Below, one piece after another: positions 25,973 to 33,464 of a stretch of DNA of 46,379 nucleotides. The notes beneath the pieces are model-generated. The model saw only the letters and a list, made by a program, of their open reading frames with translations, searched no databases and was not told the DNA's origin. Position 1 is the first letter of the stretch, and the number at the start of each line of letters is the position of its first letter. The translations under genes and the position numbers were made by a program. Origin of the DNA: Candidatus Omnitrophota bacterium (GTDB taxonomy: Bacteria > Omnitrophota > Gorgyraeia > JAFGGP01); assembly GCA_016930485.1 (NCBI GenBank), contig JAFGGP010000041.1, forward strand, positions 68,005-114,383. Reading direction: 5' to 3'.

Positions 25973-26035
25973 TCTCCCCGTCCCAAAATTAAGAATGATA
26001 TTATAGCACAAAACGGCCTTTTCTCTACTATTTTC

Positions 26036-26063
26036 TTGCGGAAAGGTTATATTTTGCTATAAT
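26036..26063 (+). promoter_or_regulatory. Promoter of the AsmA-like gene
   Basis: TTGCGG, a 16-base spacer and TATAAT precede the gene by about 95 bases; AAAAAAGGAAAG gives the ribosome site. Confidence 0.5.
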
Positions 26064-26157
26064 AAGATAACCTCTTTAATTAAAAGAAGAAACCTCGCCT
26101 ACTGATTCAAAAGATGGGCTCTGAGAGGCCCCCGGCCAAGAAAAAAGGAAAGTCGTC

Positions 26158-27735
26158 ATGTTAGCTAATAAAACAGGCAAAGTCCTTATCATTACGATTA
26201 TTATCGGCCTTGCCTGCGGCATTCTCTTGTGGTACGGCCTTCAGTGGTTGCTTGCCTCATACGTCAAACCCCGCATCGAAGACCAGATCCAAAAAGTGGT
26301 TAAGCGTACTGTCGTCATCGAAGAAATCGGTTGCCGGCTGGATGCTGGGGTATATATAAAAAATCTGGCCATCTTTGCCAAGGACAATCAAACCGTCGAT
26401 TATATGGTTAATACCATTCGCTGTAAGTTCCCTCCTATAGAGCTCCTTCGTAATAGAATGCTCCGGTTCGACGCCATGCTCAGGAGCGAGCGCGTTTCTT
26501 CCGGCTGGATTATGATAAAGGGTGCATACTCTTTCTCTTCGGGGGCGTTCGAAAGCTCCACATCGATAACGCTCGGGGCTCAACCGATCCTGATAAAAAT
26601 AACAAGTCCCTCCCTGCACAAGCTGAATGCCGTTCATTTCTCGCTTACATCAAAACAGATACTGCTTGCCGGAAGCCTGGACATTTCCGATGAAACCGTT
26701 ACTCTGAAAGATGCGGCACTCACCTTGGGAAAATCCCGGCTTGCGCTTGCCGGTTCTGTCCGCAACATAAAAACAGCGCCGCTCTGCGATCTCTCCTGTA
26801 AAGGGACGATCAACCTTGGCAATGCAAAAGATCTCCTGGTGCAAGAAAGAAACGTACTGCTCACCTGTCCCCTTTCAGGTAATGTAACAACTACCGTCTC
26901 CGCAGAGATGCCTCTCGCTGATCCCTCCAAGCTCGCCGTCCGTTACGTCCTGTCTGCCGAAACGCTCCTGATTCAAAAAATAAACCTGAATCACATCATG
27001 TTAAGCGGTAGCTGGCAAAATTACGGTTCCCGGGATGTCGCTCTTGAGGCAGCTGCATATGGCGGCACCATGCGTCTATTCGGTGAAATCCTCAATGAAA
27101 ATACTCTCTGGAAATACACCACCACTACGCAGGCATCTGAGATCAACCTGGAAAAACTTGCCAAGGATATAGCACCACAAAAGAAAAATATCGCAGGGAC
27201 ATTAAATGCACAGCTGACACTCCAAGGTAGCGGCCTCGACAAAAAAAACGTGCGGGGGCAGGGTTGGTGTGTAATCACCGAAGGTCGACTGGGTGAGTTG
27301 CGGCTTCTGGGGGATGTTGCCGCATTGCTTGATCTGCCCCGTCTGAAAACTATCACATTTGAAGAAGCCCAGACAACCTTTACAATTGCCGAAGAAAAAA
27401 TCAGTACCGACGATCTTGTCCTGAAAAGCCCTCAGGTTGTTCTTAACGGGGCGGGGTCGCTCGGCTTCGATCAAACCCTGCGTTTTGACGTCAGCACCCA
27501 GATGTCGCAGGAAATATACGAGGATGAAACTGCCCCGCAGAAACTGGCGGGATTTCTGATTATGCGGGCGGGGACACTTGCGAGTGATTTCACGGTCACG
27601 GGAACACTCTCAGAACCAAAACTGAAACTGAAACCCGTACCCGTTGATAAGGCTATCGGTCAGATATTTCAGTTCTTTCAAGATATTCGACAAGCAACCT
27701 CCTCGCCTGAACAAGCGCCCGAAACCGGTGACTAA
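26158..27735 (+). CDS. AsmA-like envelope protein (DUF748/TamB-related)
   Basis: 525 residues: an N-terminal membrane helix (about 9-31, VLIITIIIGLACGILLWYG) followed by a long beta-rich region. Repeated phrases such as GSLDISDETVTLKDAALTLG and a C-terminal AsmA-type segment (ISTDDLVLKSPQVVLNGAG) are present. Such proteins span the periplasm and are linked to lipid transport to the outer membrane. This supports a two-membrane cell. The 3' end overlaps rdgB on the other strand by 83 bases. Confidence 0.8.
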   Translation: MLANKTGKVLIITIIIGLACGILLWYGLQWLLASYVKPRIEDQIQKVVKRTVVIEEIGCRLDAGVYIKNLAIFAKDNQTVDYMVNTIRCKFPPIELLRNRMLRFDAMLRSERVSSGWIMIKGAYSFSSGAFESSTSITLGAQPILIKITSPSLHKLNAVHFSLTSKQILLAGSLDISDETVTLKDAALTLGKSRLALAGSVRNIKTAPLCDLSCKGTINLGNAKDLLVQERNVLLTCPLSGNVTTTVSAEMPLADPSKLAVRYVLSAETLLIQKINLNHIMLSGSWQNYGSRDVALEAAAYGGTMRLFGEILNENTLWKYTTTTQASEINLEKLAKDIAPQKKNIAGTLNAQLTLQGSGLDKKNVRGQGWCVITEGRLGELRLLGDVAALLDLPRLKTITFEEAQTTFTIAEEKISTDDLVLKSPQVVLNGAGSLGFDQTLRFDVSTQMSQEIYEDETAPQKLAGFLIMRAGTLASDFTVTGTLSEPKLKLKPVPVDKAIGQIFQFFQDIRQATSSPEQAPETGD

Positions 27736-28273
27736 TACCATTCTTTACCGATGCATCTAATTCAGCAAAGGTCTTTCCGTAACCGGGCAGAAAAAAAAGC
27801 GGGTCATACCCAAAGCCGTTATTACCCTTCGGCGCATCCGCGATCACCCCGTCCACCCTTCCCTCAGCCACATCGATAATGCCATGCCTGTCGGCAATAG
27901 CTACCGCACAGATAAAATGAGCGCCTCGCTTTTCGGATGGCGTTCCCGCAAGCAGATGTCTTAGTTTTGCGATATTTGCAGCATCATCGGCAGCCATGCC
28001 GGCAAAACGCGAAGAATAGACCCCTGGTTTGCCGTCCAGTGCATCAACGCATAACCCGGAATCATCGGCAAGGCTAAGCTCTCCTGTATACGAGCTAACG
28101 GCCAGCGCCTTTATGATAGCGTTTTCCCGAAAGGTGTCCCCCGTCTCCTCTATCGGGCCAATCCCCGGATAAGCCGCCAAATGAACGACCTCAAGAAGCG
28201 GAAGGTCACCTAATATGCGAATCAACTCCTCGTACTTCCTGTCATTTCTTGTTGCAATAACCAGTTTCTTCAT
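27653..28273 (-). CDS. rdgB: XTP/dITP diphosphatase (RdgB/HAM1)
   Basis: Removes non-canonical purine nucleotides. 206 residues with VIATRNDRKYEELI, then LADDSGLCVDAL, PGVYSSRFAG and GNNGFGYDPLFFLPG, all family motifs. It directly follows rph, a common pairing. Its C-terminal 27 codons overlap the AsmA-like gene tail-to-tail. Confidence 0.96.
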   Translation of the reverse strand: MKKLVIATRNDRKYEELIRILGDLPLLEVVHLAAYPGIGPIEETGDTFRENAIIKALAVSSYTGELSLADDSGLCVDALDGKPGVYSSRFAGMAADDAANIAKLRHLLAGTPSEKRGAHFICAVAIADRHGIIDVAEGRVDGVIADAPKGNNGFGYDPLFFLPGYGKTFAELDASVKNGISHRFRALVQARRLLVEYLERTEISDR

Positions 28274-28285
28274 AGAACGGGACCC

Positions 28286-29005
28286 TTATAACCCCAAGGC
28301 CTTTTTCTGATGCCGGATAAGCTCACCGATACCCTTCTTTGCCAGAAGAATCATCTGATCAAATTCTTTTTTGCTGAACGACCTGCCTTCACCGGTGCCC
28401 TGGATTTCAACAAACCTGCCGGATGCAGTCATAACCACATTCATATCTACCTCACATGCCACATCCTCCTGATAATTCAGGTCCAGGAGAGAACACGAAT
28501 CAAGTATGCCAACACTAATGGCAGAAAGTACGCCCTGGCAGGGATTCTTATGAATGACCCCGTTCTTCACCAGATGCCTCAGTGCATCATAGAGCGCCAC
28601 GAAACCGCCGGTAATGCTTGCGGTCCTCGTCCCCCCATCCGCCTGCATCACGTCGCAATCTACCCAGATAGTCCGAGGTCCGAGCATGTCAAGATTAACC
28701 GCCTGGCGCAGGCTGCGTCCGATAAGGCGCTGTATCTCCTGGGTCCTGCCGCCAATTTTGCCGCGACCGGCCTCCCGCTGCGTTCGACTGACGCACGACC
28801 GTGGCAACATCCCGTATTCAGCGGTTACCCACCCCTTCCCGGAATCGCGCAAAAAAAGAGGCACCTGCTCTTCCACCGATGCGGTACACATAACCCTGGT
28901 ATGCCCGATCTGTATCAGACAAGACCCCTCGGCAAACTTATTAACCCTTCGGGTCATTTTGACCCGCCGGATCTGTCCCGGCGTACGACCATCTGTTCTC
29001 TTCAT
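28286..29005 (-). CDS. rph: Ribonuclease PH
   Basis: A phosphorolytic 3'-5' exoribonuclease trimming tRNA 3' ends. It begins [20 protein letters not shown] at 29005 with AAGGAGC upstream. The track start at 29182 adds 59 residues that do not fit the family. It keeps [34 protein letters not shown] and [18 protein letters not shown]. It matters here because four of the five tRNA genes and the tmRNA need 3' processing. Confidence 0.96.
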   Translation of the reverse strand: MKRTDGRTPGQIRRVKMTRRVNKFAEGSCLIQIGHTRVMCTASVEEQVPLFLRDSGKGWVTAEYGMLPRSCVSRTQREAGRGKIGGRTQEIQRLIGRSLRQAVNLDMLGPRTIWVDCDVMQADGGTRTASITGGFVALYDALRHLVKNGVIHKNPCQGVLSAISVGILDSCSLLDLNYQEDVACEVDMNVVMTASGRFVEIQGTGEGRSFSKKEFDQMILLAKKGIGELIRHQKKALGL

Positions 29006-29074
29006 GCTCTGCTCCTTGATCGGAATCAACCCCCCGACTTTTTCTTTAGCACCTCGTGTACAGTAAAACCCGTG

Positions 29075-29096
29075 AGCCCCCATAAAAACCGGGGCT
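29075..29096 (-). terminator. Possible weak terminator between queE and rph
   Basis: AGCCCC and GGGGCT flank a 10-base loop, followed on the minus strand by CACGGGTTTT. It lies in the 227-base gap between queE and rph. The stem is short, so this is tentative. Confidence 0.3.
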
Positions 29097-29232
29097 TCCT
29101 TTTGTGTCTTAAATGCAACAGTATAGTATCCCAGGCTTTGAAAAGCAGGGCTTTCTGGGTCTAACGGGGTAAAAACGCGCAATTCGAATTACTCGCTGCT
29201 CGTTACAATGAACCGGCGGATATGCTAATGCT

Positions 29233-29922
29233 TCAGCGCCAGCCTGCCATTTTATGTACCTGGGGAATCATTCGAATATCCTTCAGGTGAAATCCGGCAA
29301 TCCGGAGCAATGCCTCGCCTCGCTGAAGGGCCTCGCGCGGTATCCCGTTACCGTGGCTGACCGGCTGAATCACCAGAGGGATATGGGGGGATTGCCGGGC
29401 AATCAGTTCTGCCGCCTGCGCAAACTCCTTATCGGTCGTTGCCGCATCGACCACAATCTTCACAAATAAAGAACTGCTGGCCGCGGTCTTCAAAAACCGG
29501 GTATGTTCAGCCCAAAATTCCCTGCCGCCGACAGCAGAGGGCAGTTTAATATCCATCGCTATAACACTCACCCAGTCGATAATCTCCTCTAACGCAGAGG
29601 CATAAATCCCGTTGGTCTCAAGGTAAATAGCAAAACCTGCCCTCTCCAAGAGGGGCAAAAGTTCCTTGAGGAAGGCGCCGCAGAGAAGCGGCTCCCCCCC
29701 CGTAATGGCAACACTCGAAACAGACCCTGCCAAAGACCGCACCCTATCCAGGACGTCAGAAGCAGTCATTATCCCTTGCGGCTCCTTGAGGCGTTCGTCG
29801 CACCACACGCAAGAGAGGTCGCATCCGCTCAATCGCACAAATATCTGTGGTAGGCCGACAAAAATGCCTTCTCCCTGCAGAGAAAAAAATATCTCGGATA
29901 TAAAGGCGGTCTGAGATATCAT
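29233..29922 (-). CDS. queE: 7-carboxy-7-deazaguanine synthase
   Basis: A radical-SAM enzyme of the queuosine/7-deazaguanine pathway. It opens ISEIFFSLQGEGIFVGLPQI and has the cluster motif CDLSCVWC (CX3CX2C), then VAITGGEPLL. The ATG at 29922 gives the family start; the track's 29988 start overlaps queC. It is adjacent to queC; queD and queF are not in the window. Confidence 0.94.
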   Translation of the reverse strand: MISQTAFISEIFFSLQGEGIFVGLPQIFVRLSGCDLSCVWCDERLKEPQGIMTASDVLDRVRSLAGSVSSVAITGGEPLLCGAFLKELLPLLERAGFAIYLETNGIYASALEEIIDWVSVIAMDIKLPSAVGGREFWAEHTRFLKTAASSSLFVKIVVDAATTDKEFAQAAELIARQSPHIPLVIQPVSHGNGIPREALQRGEALLRIAGFHLKDIRMIPQVHKMAGWR

Positions 29923-29956
29923 GGTTGATCTCTCGGTGGTAAACCTCCAACCGTTG

Positions 29957-30643
29957 CTACCGATCTCTTTCTGGGTTGTGCACCGCAATCAGTGGGTCCT
30001 CTCTTCCTGCCCGGGCAAAACCCATAGCACGGAATCTGCACGAGTCGCATTCACCGCACGGATGCTGCCCTCCCCGATAACAGGACCATGTGAGGGCAAA
30101 CGGTACCCCTAGTTCACTTCCTCTGGCAATAATGTTTTCCTTGGTCATGTATAAAAGCGGCGCAACGATGACAGGCACATGCCCTTCTGTGCCAGCCTTT
30201 GTCCCGAAGCGAAGCAGTTCTTGCCAGACATCAAAGTAGCCGCTACGGCAATCGGGATAACCCGAATAATCAATCTGATTGGCCCCGATAAAAATCGCAT
30301 CGGCTCCGATGGCCTCAGCAAACGATGCGGCAAAGCTTAAAAATATCGTATTGCGCGCAGGGACATACGTAGGGGGTATGCTGCGAGGGCAATCGGCCCT
30401 GTCTGTCGGAAGGTCGGTGTTCTTATCTAACAGAACGCTACCGCCCCATGGTAAGGCAATAGTAATAATCTCTATCGGAACTCCTGCATGCTCCGCTATG
30501 GCACGCGCAGCCGCCAGTTCACGGTCGTGGCGCTGCCCATAGGAAAAGGTCAGACAATAGCAACGGTACCCCTCCTCCCTTGCTATATACAGGGTTGTTG
30601 CCGAATCCAGTCCTCCCGAAAGCAATATGACCGCCTTATGCAC
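29957..30643 (-). CDS. queC: 7-cyano-7-deazaguanine synthase
   Basis: Converts carboxy-deazaguanine to preQ0. PP-loop VILLSGGLDSATTLYIA, then VPARNTIFLSFAASFAEAIG and the zinc cysteines CYRGGQHPCGECDSCRFR near the C-terminus. The start codon is GTG (GTGCATAAGGCG). It is the middle gene of murI-queC-queE. Confidence 0.95.
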   Translation of the reverse strand: MHKAVILLSGGLDSATTLYIAREEGYRCYCLTFSYGQRHDRELAAARAIAEHAGVPIEIITIALPWGGSVLLDKNTDLPTDRADCPRSIPPTYVPARNTIFLSFAASFAEAIGADAIFIGANQIDYSGYPDCRSGYFDVWQELLRFGTKAGTEGHVPVIVAPLLYMTKENIIARGSELGVPFALTWSCYRGGQHPCGECDSCRFRAMGFARAGREDPLIAVHNPERDR

Positions 30644-30653
30644 AGCCTGCCCC

Positions 30654-31475
30654 TTACCTGTTTACGATATACCGCTCGATCTCCACCTTCTCCACCGCCC
30701 TAATGGTCGTGCCCAAAAATTTCTCGCCCGTATCCTGAAAACGGCGCGGCTCATCGCTTACGTAAAACCGGCAATTATTAACCCTTGTCTTCCAGGTATC
30801 GTCATTCGTATAGCTCAATCGATAATCCTTGCCGATCTCACCAGCCACCGCATACGCAGAATCAACAACCGTAATATCTCTTCCGGCAACTTCCTTAATA
30901 ATGCCCTTTAAAAGCGGGTAGTGCGTGCAGCCGAGTACCAGCACGTCAATGCCCAACGCGACCAACGGATCAAGATAACGATGCGCCACCTGTCTGCTTA
31001 TCGAATCGTCCAGCCATCCCTCTTCTGCCAACGGCACAAAGAGCGGGCAGCTCTTACTTATCAGCTCTATCTCAGGGGCAACTGCCGCAAGCTCCTTTCC
31101 GTATGCATTGCTGGAGATGGTTGACGACGTACCAATAACCCCTATTTTCCTCTTCCTGGTTAACGCCACGGCCTGCTTTACACCGGGCTGGATAACGCCG
31201 CGCACAGGAACGGGAGAGCTGTCCTTGAGTGAGGCAAGCGCCAGGCTCGAAGCCGTATGACAGGCCACGACAACCTCATTCACCTCAAAACGAAGCAGAA
31301 ACTCCATAATTTCCTGGGTAAACTTAATAACGGTCGCTGCGGACTTGGTTCCGTAGGGAACCCGCGCGGTATCTCCGAAGTAAACAATCTGTGGCATCTC
31401 CTGGGCAGAAAGCTTGAGCAGCTGTTTCACTACCGTTAAACCACCGATTCCTGAATCAAATACCCCGATCTTCAT
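30654..31475 (-). CDS. murI: Glutamate racemase
   Basis: Supplies D-glutamate for peptidoglycan. It has IGVFDSGIGGLTVVKQL, the first catalytic Cys in VVACHTASS and the second in VLGCTHYPLL. The ATG at 31475 with GAGAAGGAT upstream is chosen over 31511. It leads the murI-queC-queE run; 700 bases of repeat-rich DNA lie upstream. Confidence 0.95.
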   Translation of the reverse strand: MKIGVFDSGIGGLTVVKQLLKLSAQEMPQIVYFGDTARVPYGTKSAATVIKFTQEIMEFLLRFEVNEVVVACHTASSLALASLKDSSPVPVRGVIQPGVKQAVALTRKRKIGVIGTSSTISSNAYGKELAAVAPEIELISKSCPLFVPLAEEGWLDDSISRQVAHRYLDPLVALGIDVLVLGCTHYPLLKGIIKEVAGRDITVVDSAYAVAGEIGKDYRLSYTNDDTWKTRVNNCRFYVSDEPRRFQDTGEKFLGTTIRAVEKVEIERYIVNR

Positions 31476-31592
31476 ACGGCATCCTTCTCCGAATATCCTT
31501 TGCCCATTCATATAACTACAGAGCGGGTGAAACGATAATAAAAAAACCGCATTTACACTGCGGCTCTCGATTGGGCCCGCTCTCTGTTAATA

Positions 31593-31640
31593 GGTTTCGT
31601 GAGGTTACATCAGGTTACGTAATGTTGCGTGACGTTACCT
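31593..31640 (+). repeat. 10-bp tandem repeat array, left
   Basis: Successive units GGTTTCGTGA, GGTTACATCA, GGTTACGTAA, TGTTGCGTGA and CGTTACCTTA run with an exact 10-base period. The pattern GGTTWCRTRA is close to the reverse complement of the array at 31682. Confidence 0.65.
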
Positions 31641-31681
31641 TAAAAAGAAACATCCGGCTTTCTGGTTTGTAGGTAATCTTC

Positions 31682-31731
31682 CGAAACCTTGCGAAACATG
31701 ACGAAACATGACGAAACATTACGAAACCTCA
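31682..31731 (+). repeat. 10-bp tandem repeat array, right
   Basis: Units GAAACCTTGC, GAAACATGAC, GAAACATGAC, GAAACATTAC and GAAACCTCAT repeat with an exact 10-base period. Read on the other strand they match the left array, so the two arrays face each other across about 40 bases. Confidence 0.75.
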
Positions 31732-31762
31732 TCGAGAATAAGTCCGGCCCTCGAAATAACCT

Positions 31763-31890
31763 TTTCCCCACATTGAAATGTGGACTACTTTGCCTTTGGT
31801 GTATGTTGTGGTGGAGGTGTGCTCCTTCGCCGAGATACTTTCCTTCTCGGCTGCGAAGAACTCCCCTTGCACTACTTTATTTCTTAAATG
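31763..31890. repeat. Repeat-rich spacer
   Basis: Contains CCACATT-GA-AATGTGG, sharing TTTTCCCCACATT with 23609-23630, and an imperfect hairpin CTTCGCCGAGA-TCTCGGCTGCGAAG near 31830. The short plus-strand ORFs here have no family features. Confidence 0.45.
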
Positions 31891-31895
31891 GCTTG

Positions 31896-31936
31896 CTCTA
31901 CGAAGCCATGCACGAAAATAGCATGGCGAAGTAGAG
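31896..31936 (-). repeat. Hairpin repeat H, copy 3
   Basis: On the minus strand CTCTAC/GTAGAG and CCATGC/GCATGG surround the same 4x4 internal loop (TTCG opposite CTTC) as at 17265. It starts exactly where the outer tmRNA-end repeat stops. Confidence 0.75.
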
Positions 31937-32164
31937 TGGAGGCGCCGGGACTCGGCGCCTTCCGTGCTTTGCACGTCAGGTCGGCCACCCGCCTCGCAAA
32001 CTAGATGCTCCTCTTCGTCGCTGTTCGGGGGCGCCCACCATCTCGCGCCCATCGACAAGCTTGCGCTCCTTACCCGTCGCGCGTCGATTCCTTCGAGTCC
32101 CGTCTCTCTATGCAGTATGGCAGCGAACGAAGCCAACTCAACCCACAACACCCCGGCAAAAAAA
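31936..32164 (-). mobile_element. RNA-gene-end element, copy C (at tmRNA)
   Basis: The direct repeat GTGGAGGCGCCGGGACTCG, 19 bases, is at 31936-31954 and inside the tmRNA 3' end at 32167-32185; the period is 231 bp. The core GTCGATGGGCGCGAGATGGT is at 32037-32056 (minus). The distal block is the same as in copy B. The gene-proximal side begins with the tmRNA's CCA followed by seven Ts, whereas the outer copy reads CTC instead of CCA. The encoded CCA may therefore have come in with the element. Confidence 0.8.
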
Positions 32165-32559
32165 TGGTGGAGGCGCCGGGACTCGAACCCGGGTCCTTAA
32201 ACGCTCGACTGATGCCTCTACATGCTTAGTTTATTTTTTAAATCTCACCCTCTTAAGCTCCAATAAACAGGATCCCAAAAGGGCCAGCCCCTGCACCCTT
32301 CTCACCCAACCCCCAGAGACACAAGATTGGGCCAGCCTGCAAGAGGTCGTCTCTCCACCGCGCAGGCCCATGCAGAGAAACGGGTTGCCTAAGTGTTAGG
32401 CAACAGCTGTCGCCAACTCGGCCTCGGCCAAGATAGTCTCGGCCTCAGCAACTGGGTTGTAGTCGGCATTTGTGTAGTGTTCAGGTTTTTTACGAGGCCA
32501 CCTGAAACCTCGGCATGCCACATTCAATCATCACGCATAAGTCGAATCCAATCGCCCCC
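32165..32559 (-). ncRNA. ssrA: tmRNA
   Basis: Rescues stalled ribosomes with SmpB. The 5' end GGGGGCGATTGGATTCGAC and the 3' end CGGGTTCGAGTCCCGGCGCC fold as the tRNA-like domain: acceptor GGGGGCG with CGCCTCC, discriminator A, and a G3-U70 pair for alanine charging. CCA is encoded. The tag frame, from about 32473 to the TAA at 32396, reads TNADYNPVAEAETILAEAEL followed by ATAVA, 25 codons. The resume codon looks like ACA (preceded by ACTAC), which is tentative. The stop lies in hairpin GTTGCCTAA/TTAGGCAAC. It starts 17 bases after smpB and is probably co-transcribed. Confidence 0.93.
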
Positions 32560-32576
32560 GTTCTAATCTAGCCATC

Positions 32577-33035
32577 TCAGAGACCCTTCTGTCTCTGTCT
32601 GAGTGCCCTGTCTATTTCTCTCTGGGTCTCTTTCTTTCGAATCGTTTCCCGTTTATCGTACGTCCGTTTGCCGCGCACGATACCCAGTTCAATTTTTGCA
32701 TAACCTCTTTTAAAATATAAAGTTAAAGGAACTAACGTAAATCCCTTCTGCCCTACCTTTTCCTTGAGCGTCCTGATCTGCCCCCTCTTTAACAGAAGCC
32801 TCCTCACCCGTTCCGGTTCATGGTTATGGATATTGCCGTAGGCATAGGGGCTTATATGAATATTATATAGAAAAACCTCGTCTTTTTCAACCCGGGCAAA
32901 TCCGTCCTTGAGGTTTGCCCCGTTCTCACGCAGGCTTTTTACCTCTGTCCCCCGAAGCTCTATGCCGCATTCCACCGTCTCCAAGACATGATAATCTCTG
33001 TGTGCCTTTCTATTGGTCGCCACTATTTTCATCAT
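32577..33035 (-). CDS. smpB: SsrA-binding protein SmpB
   Basis: Binds the tRNA-like domain of tmRNA and takes it to stalled ribosomes. 152 residues with VATNRKAHRDYHVLETVECG, then IELRGTEVKSLRENGANLKD and FARVEKDEVFLYNIHISPY, and a basic C-terminal tail (KRETIRKKETQREIDRALRQ). Two Met codons open the frame (33035 or 33032). The ssrA gene follows directly, the classical pair. Confidence 0.97.
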   Translation of the reverse strand: MMKIVATNRKAHRDYHVLETVECGIELRGTEVKSLRENGANLKDGFARVEKDEVFLYNIHISPYAYGNIHNHEPERVRRLLLKRGQIRTLKEKVGQKGFTLVPLTLYFKRGYAKIELGIVRGKRTYDKRETIRKKETQREIDRALRQRQKGL

Positions 33036-33089
33036 GTCACCTTACCCCCAGCCCCCCTTCCACAAAACCCCATAGACATGCCGATGCAT

Positions 33090-33464
33090 TCAGATTAACT
33101 GGTTGAGAATCTTCGGCAGAACATCCCGTTCGAGATAGTCAAGACTGAAAGGTTTAATGACGTATTCAAAGGCCCCCTGTTCCTTTGCATAATCGATAGA
33201 TGCGGGGTCGTCATTTGCCGTCATCATGATAACCGCAACAGTGTCATTCCGCGATTTGAGCCGCTGCAAAATCTCAAGCCCCGAGGCATGACCCTTGCCG
33301 AGATCAACATCCAAAAAGACGATATGGGGATTATACGTTTCTGCAACCTCTATCCCGTCTTCACCGCTGAGCGCCCACTTAGCCTCGTACCCCTTTTTGG
33401 TAAGATACATCTTCAAAAAATCGCATGTCGGTAAATCATCGTCTATGATCAAGACCCGCGCCAT
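33090..33464 (-). CDS. Single-domain response regulator
   Basis: A CheY-like receiver of 124 residues: VLIIDDDLPTCDFLKMYL, phosphoacceptor Asp 52 in IVFLDVDLGKGHASG, TAND for the Thr and VIKPFSLDYLE for the Lys. The ATG at 33464 with GGAGGC upstream is chosen; the longer track start runs deeper into maf. It overlaps the maf 3' end by 29 bases. No histidine kinase is adjacent. Confidence 0.9.
   Translation of the reverse strand: MARVLIIDDDLPTCDFLKMYLTKKGYEAKWALSGEDGIEVAETYNPHIVFLDVDLGKGHASGLEILQRLKSRNDTVAVIMMTANDDPASIDYAKEQGAFEYVIKPFSLDYLERDVLPKILNQLI

Noticed and set aside
28310-29164. 284-residue plus-strand ORF
   Set aside because: It lies antisense to rph, whose motifs are unmistakable.
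31593-31731. CRISPR array
   Set aside because: The units are 10 bases with no spacers, so this is a tandem repeat.
31964-32399. Plus-strand ORFs ending in AGTRTRV or WWRRRDSNPGP
   Set aside because: These are the well-known spurious peptides from the antisense of tRNA/tmRNA 3' ends.
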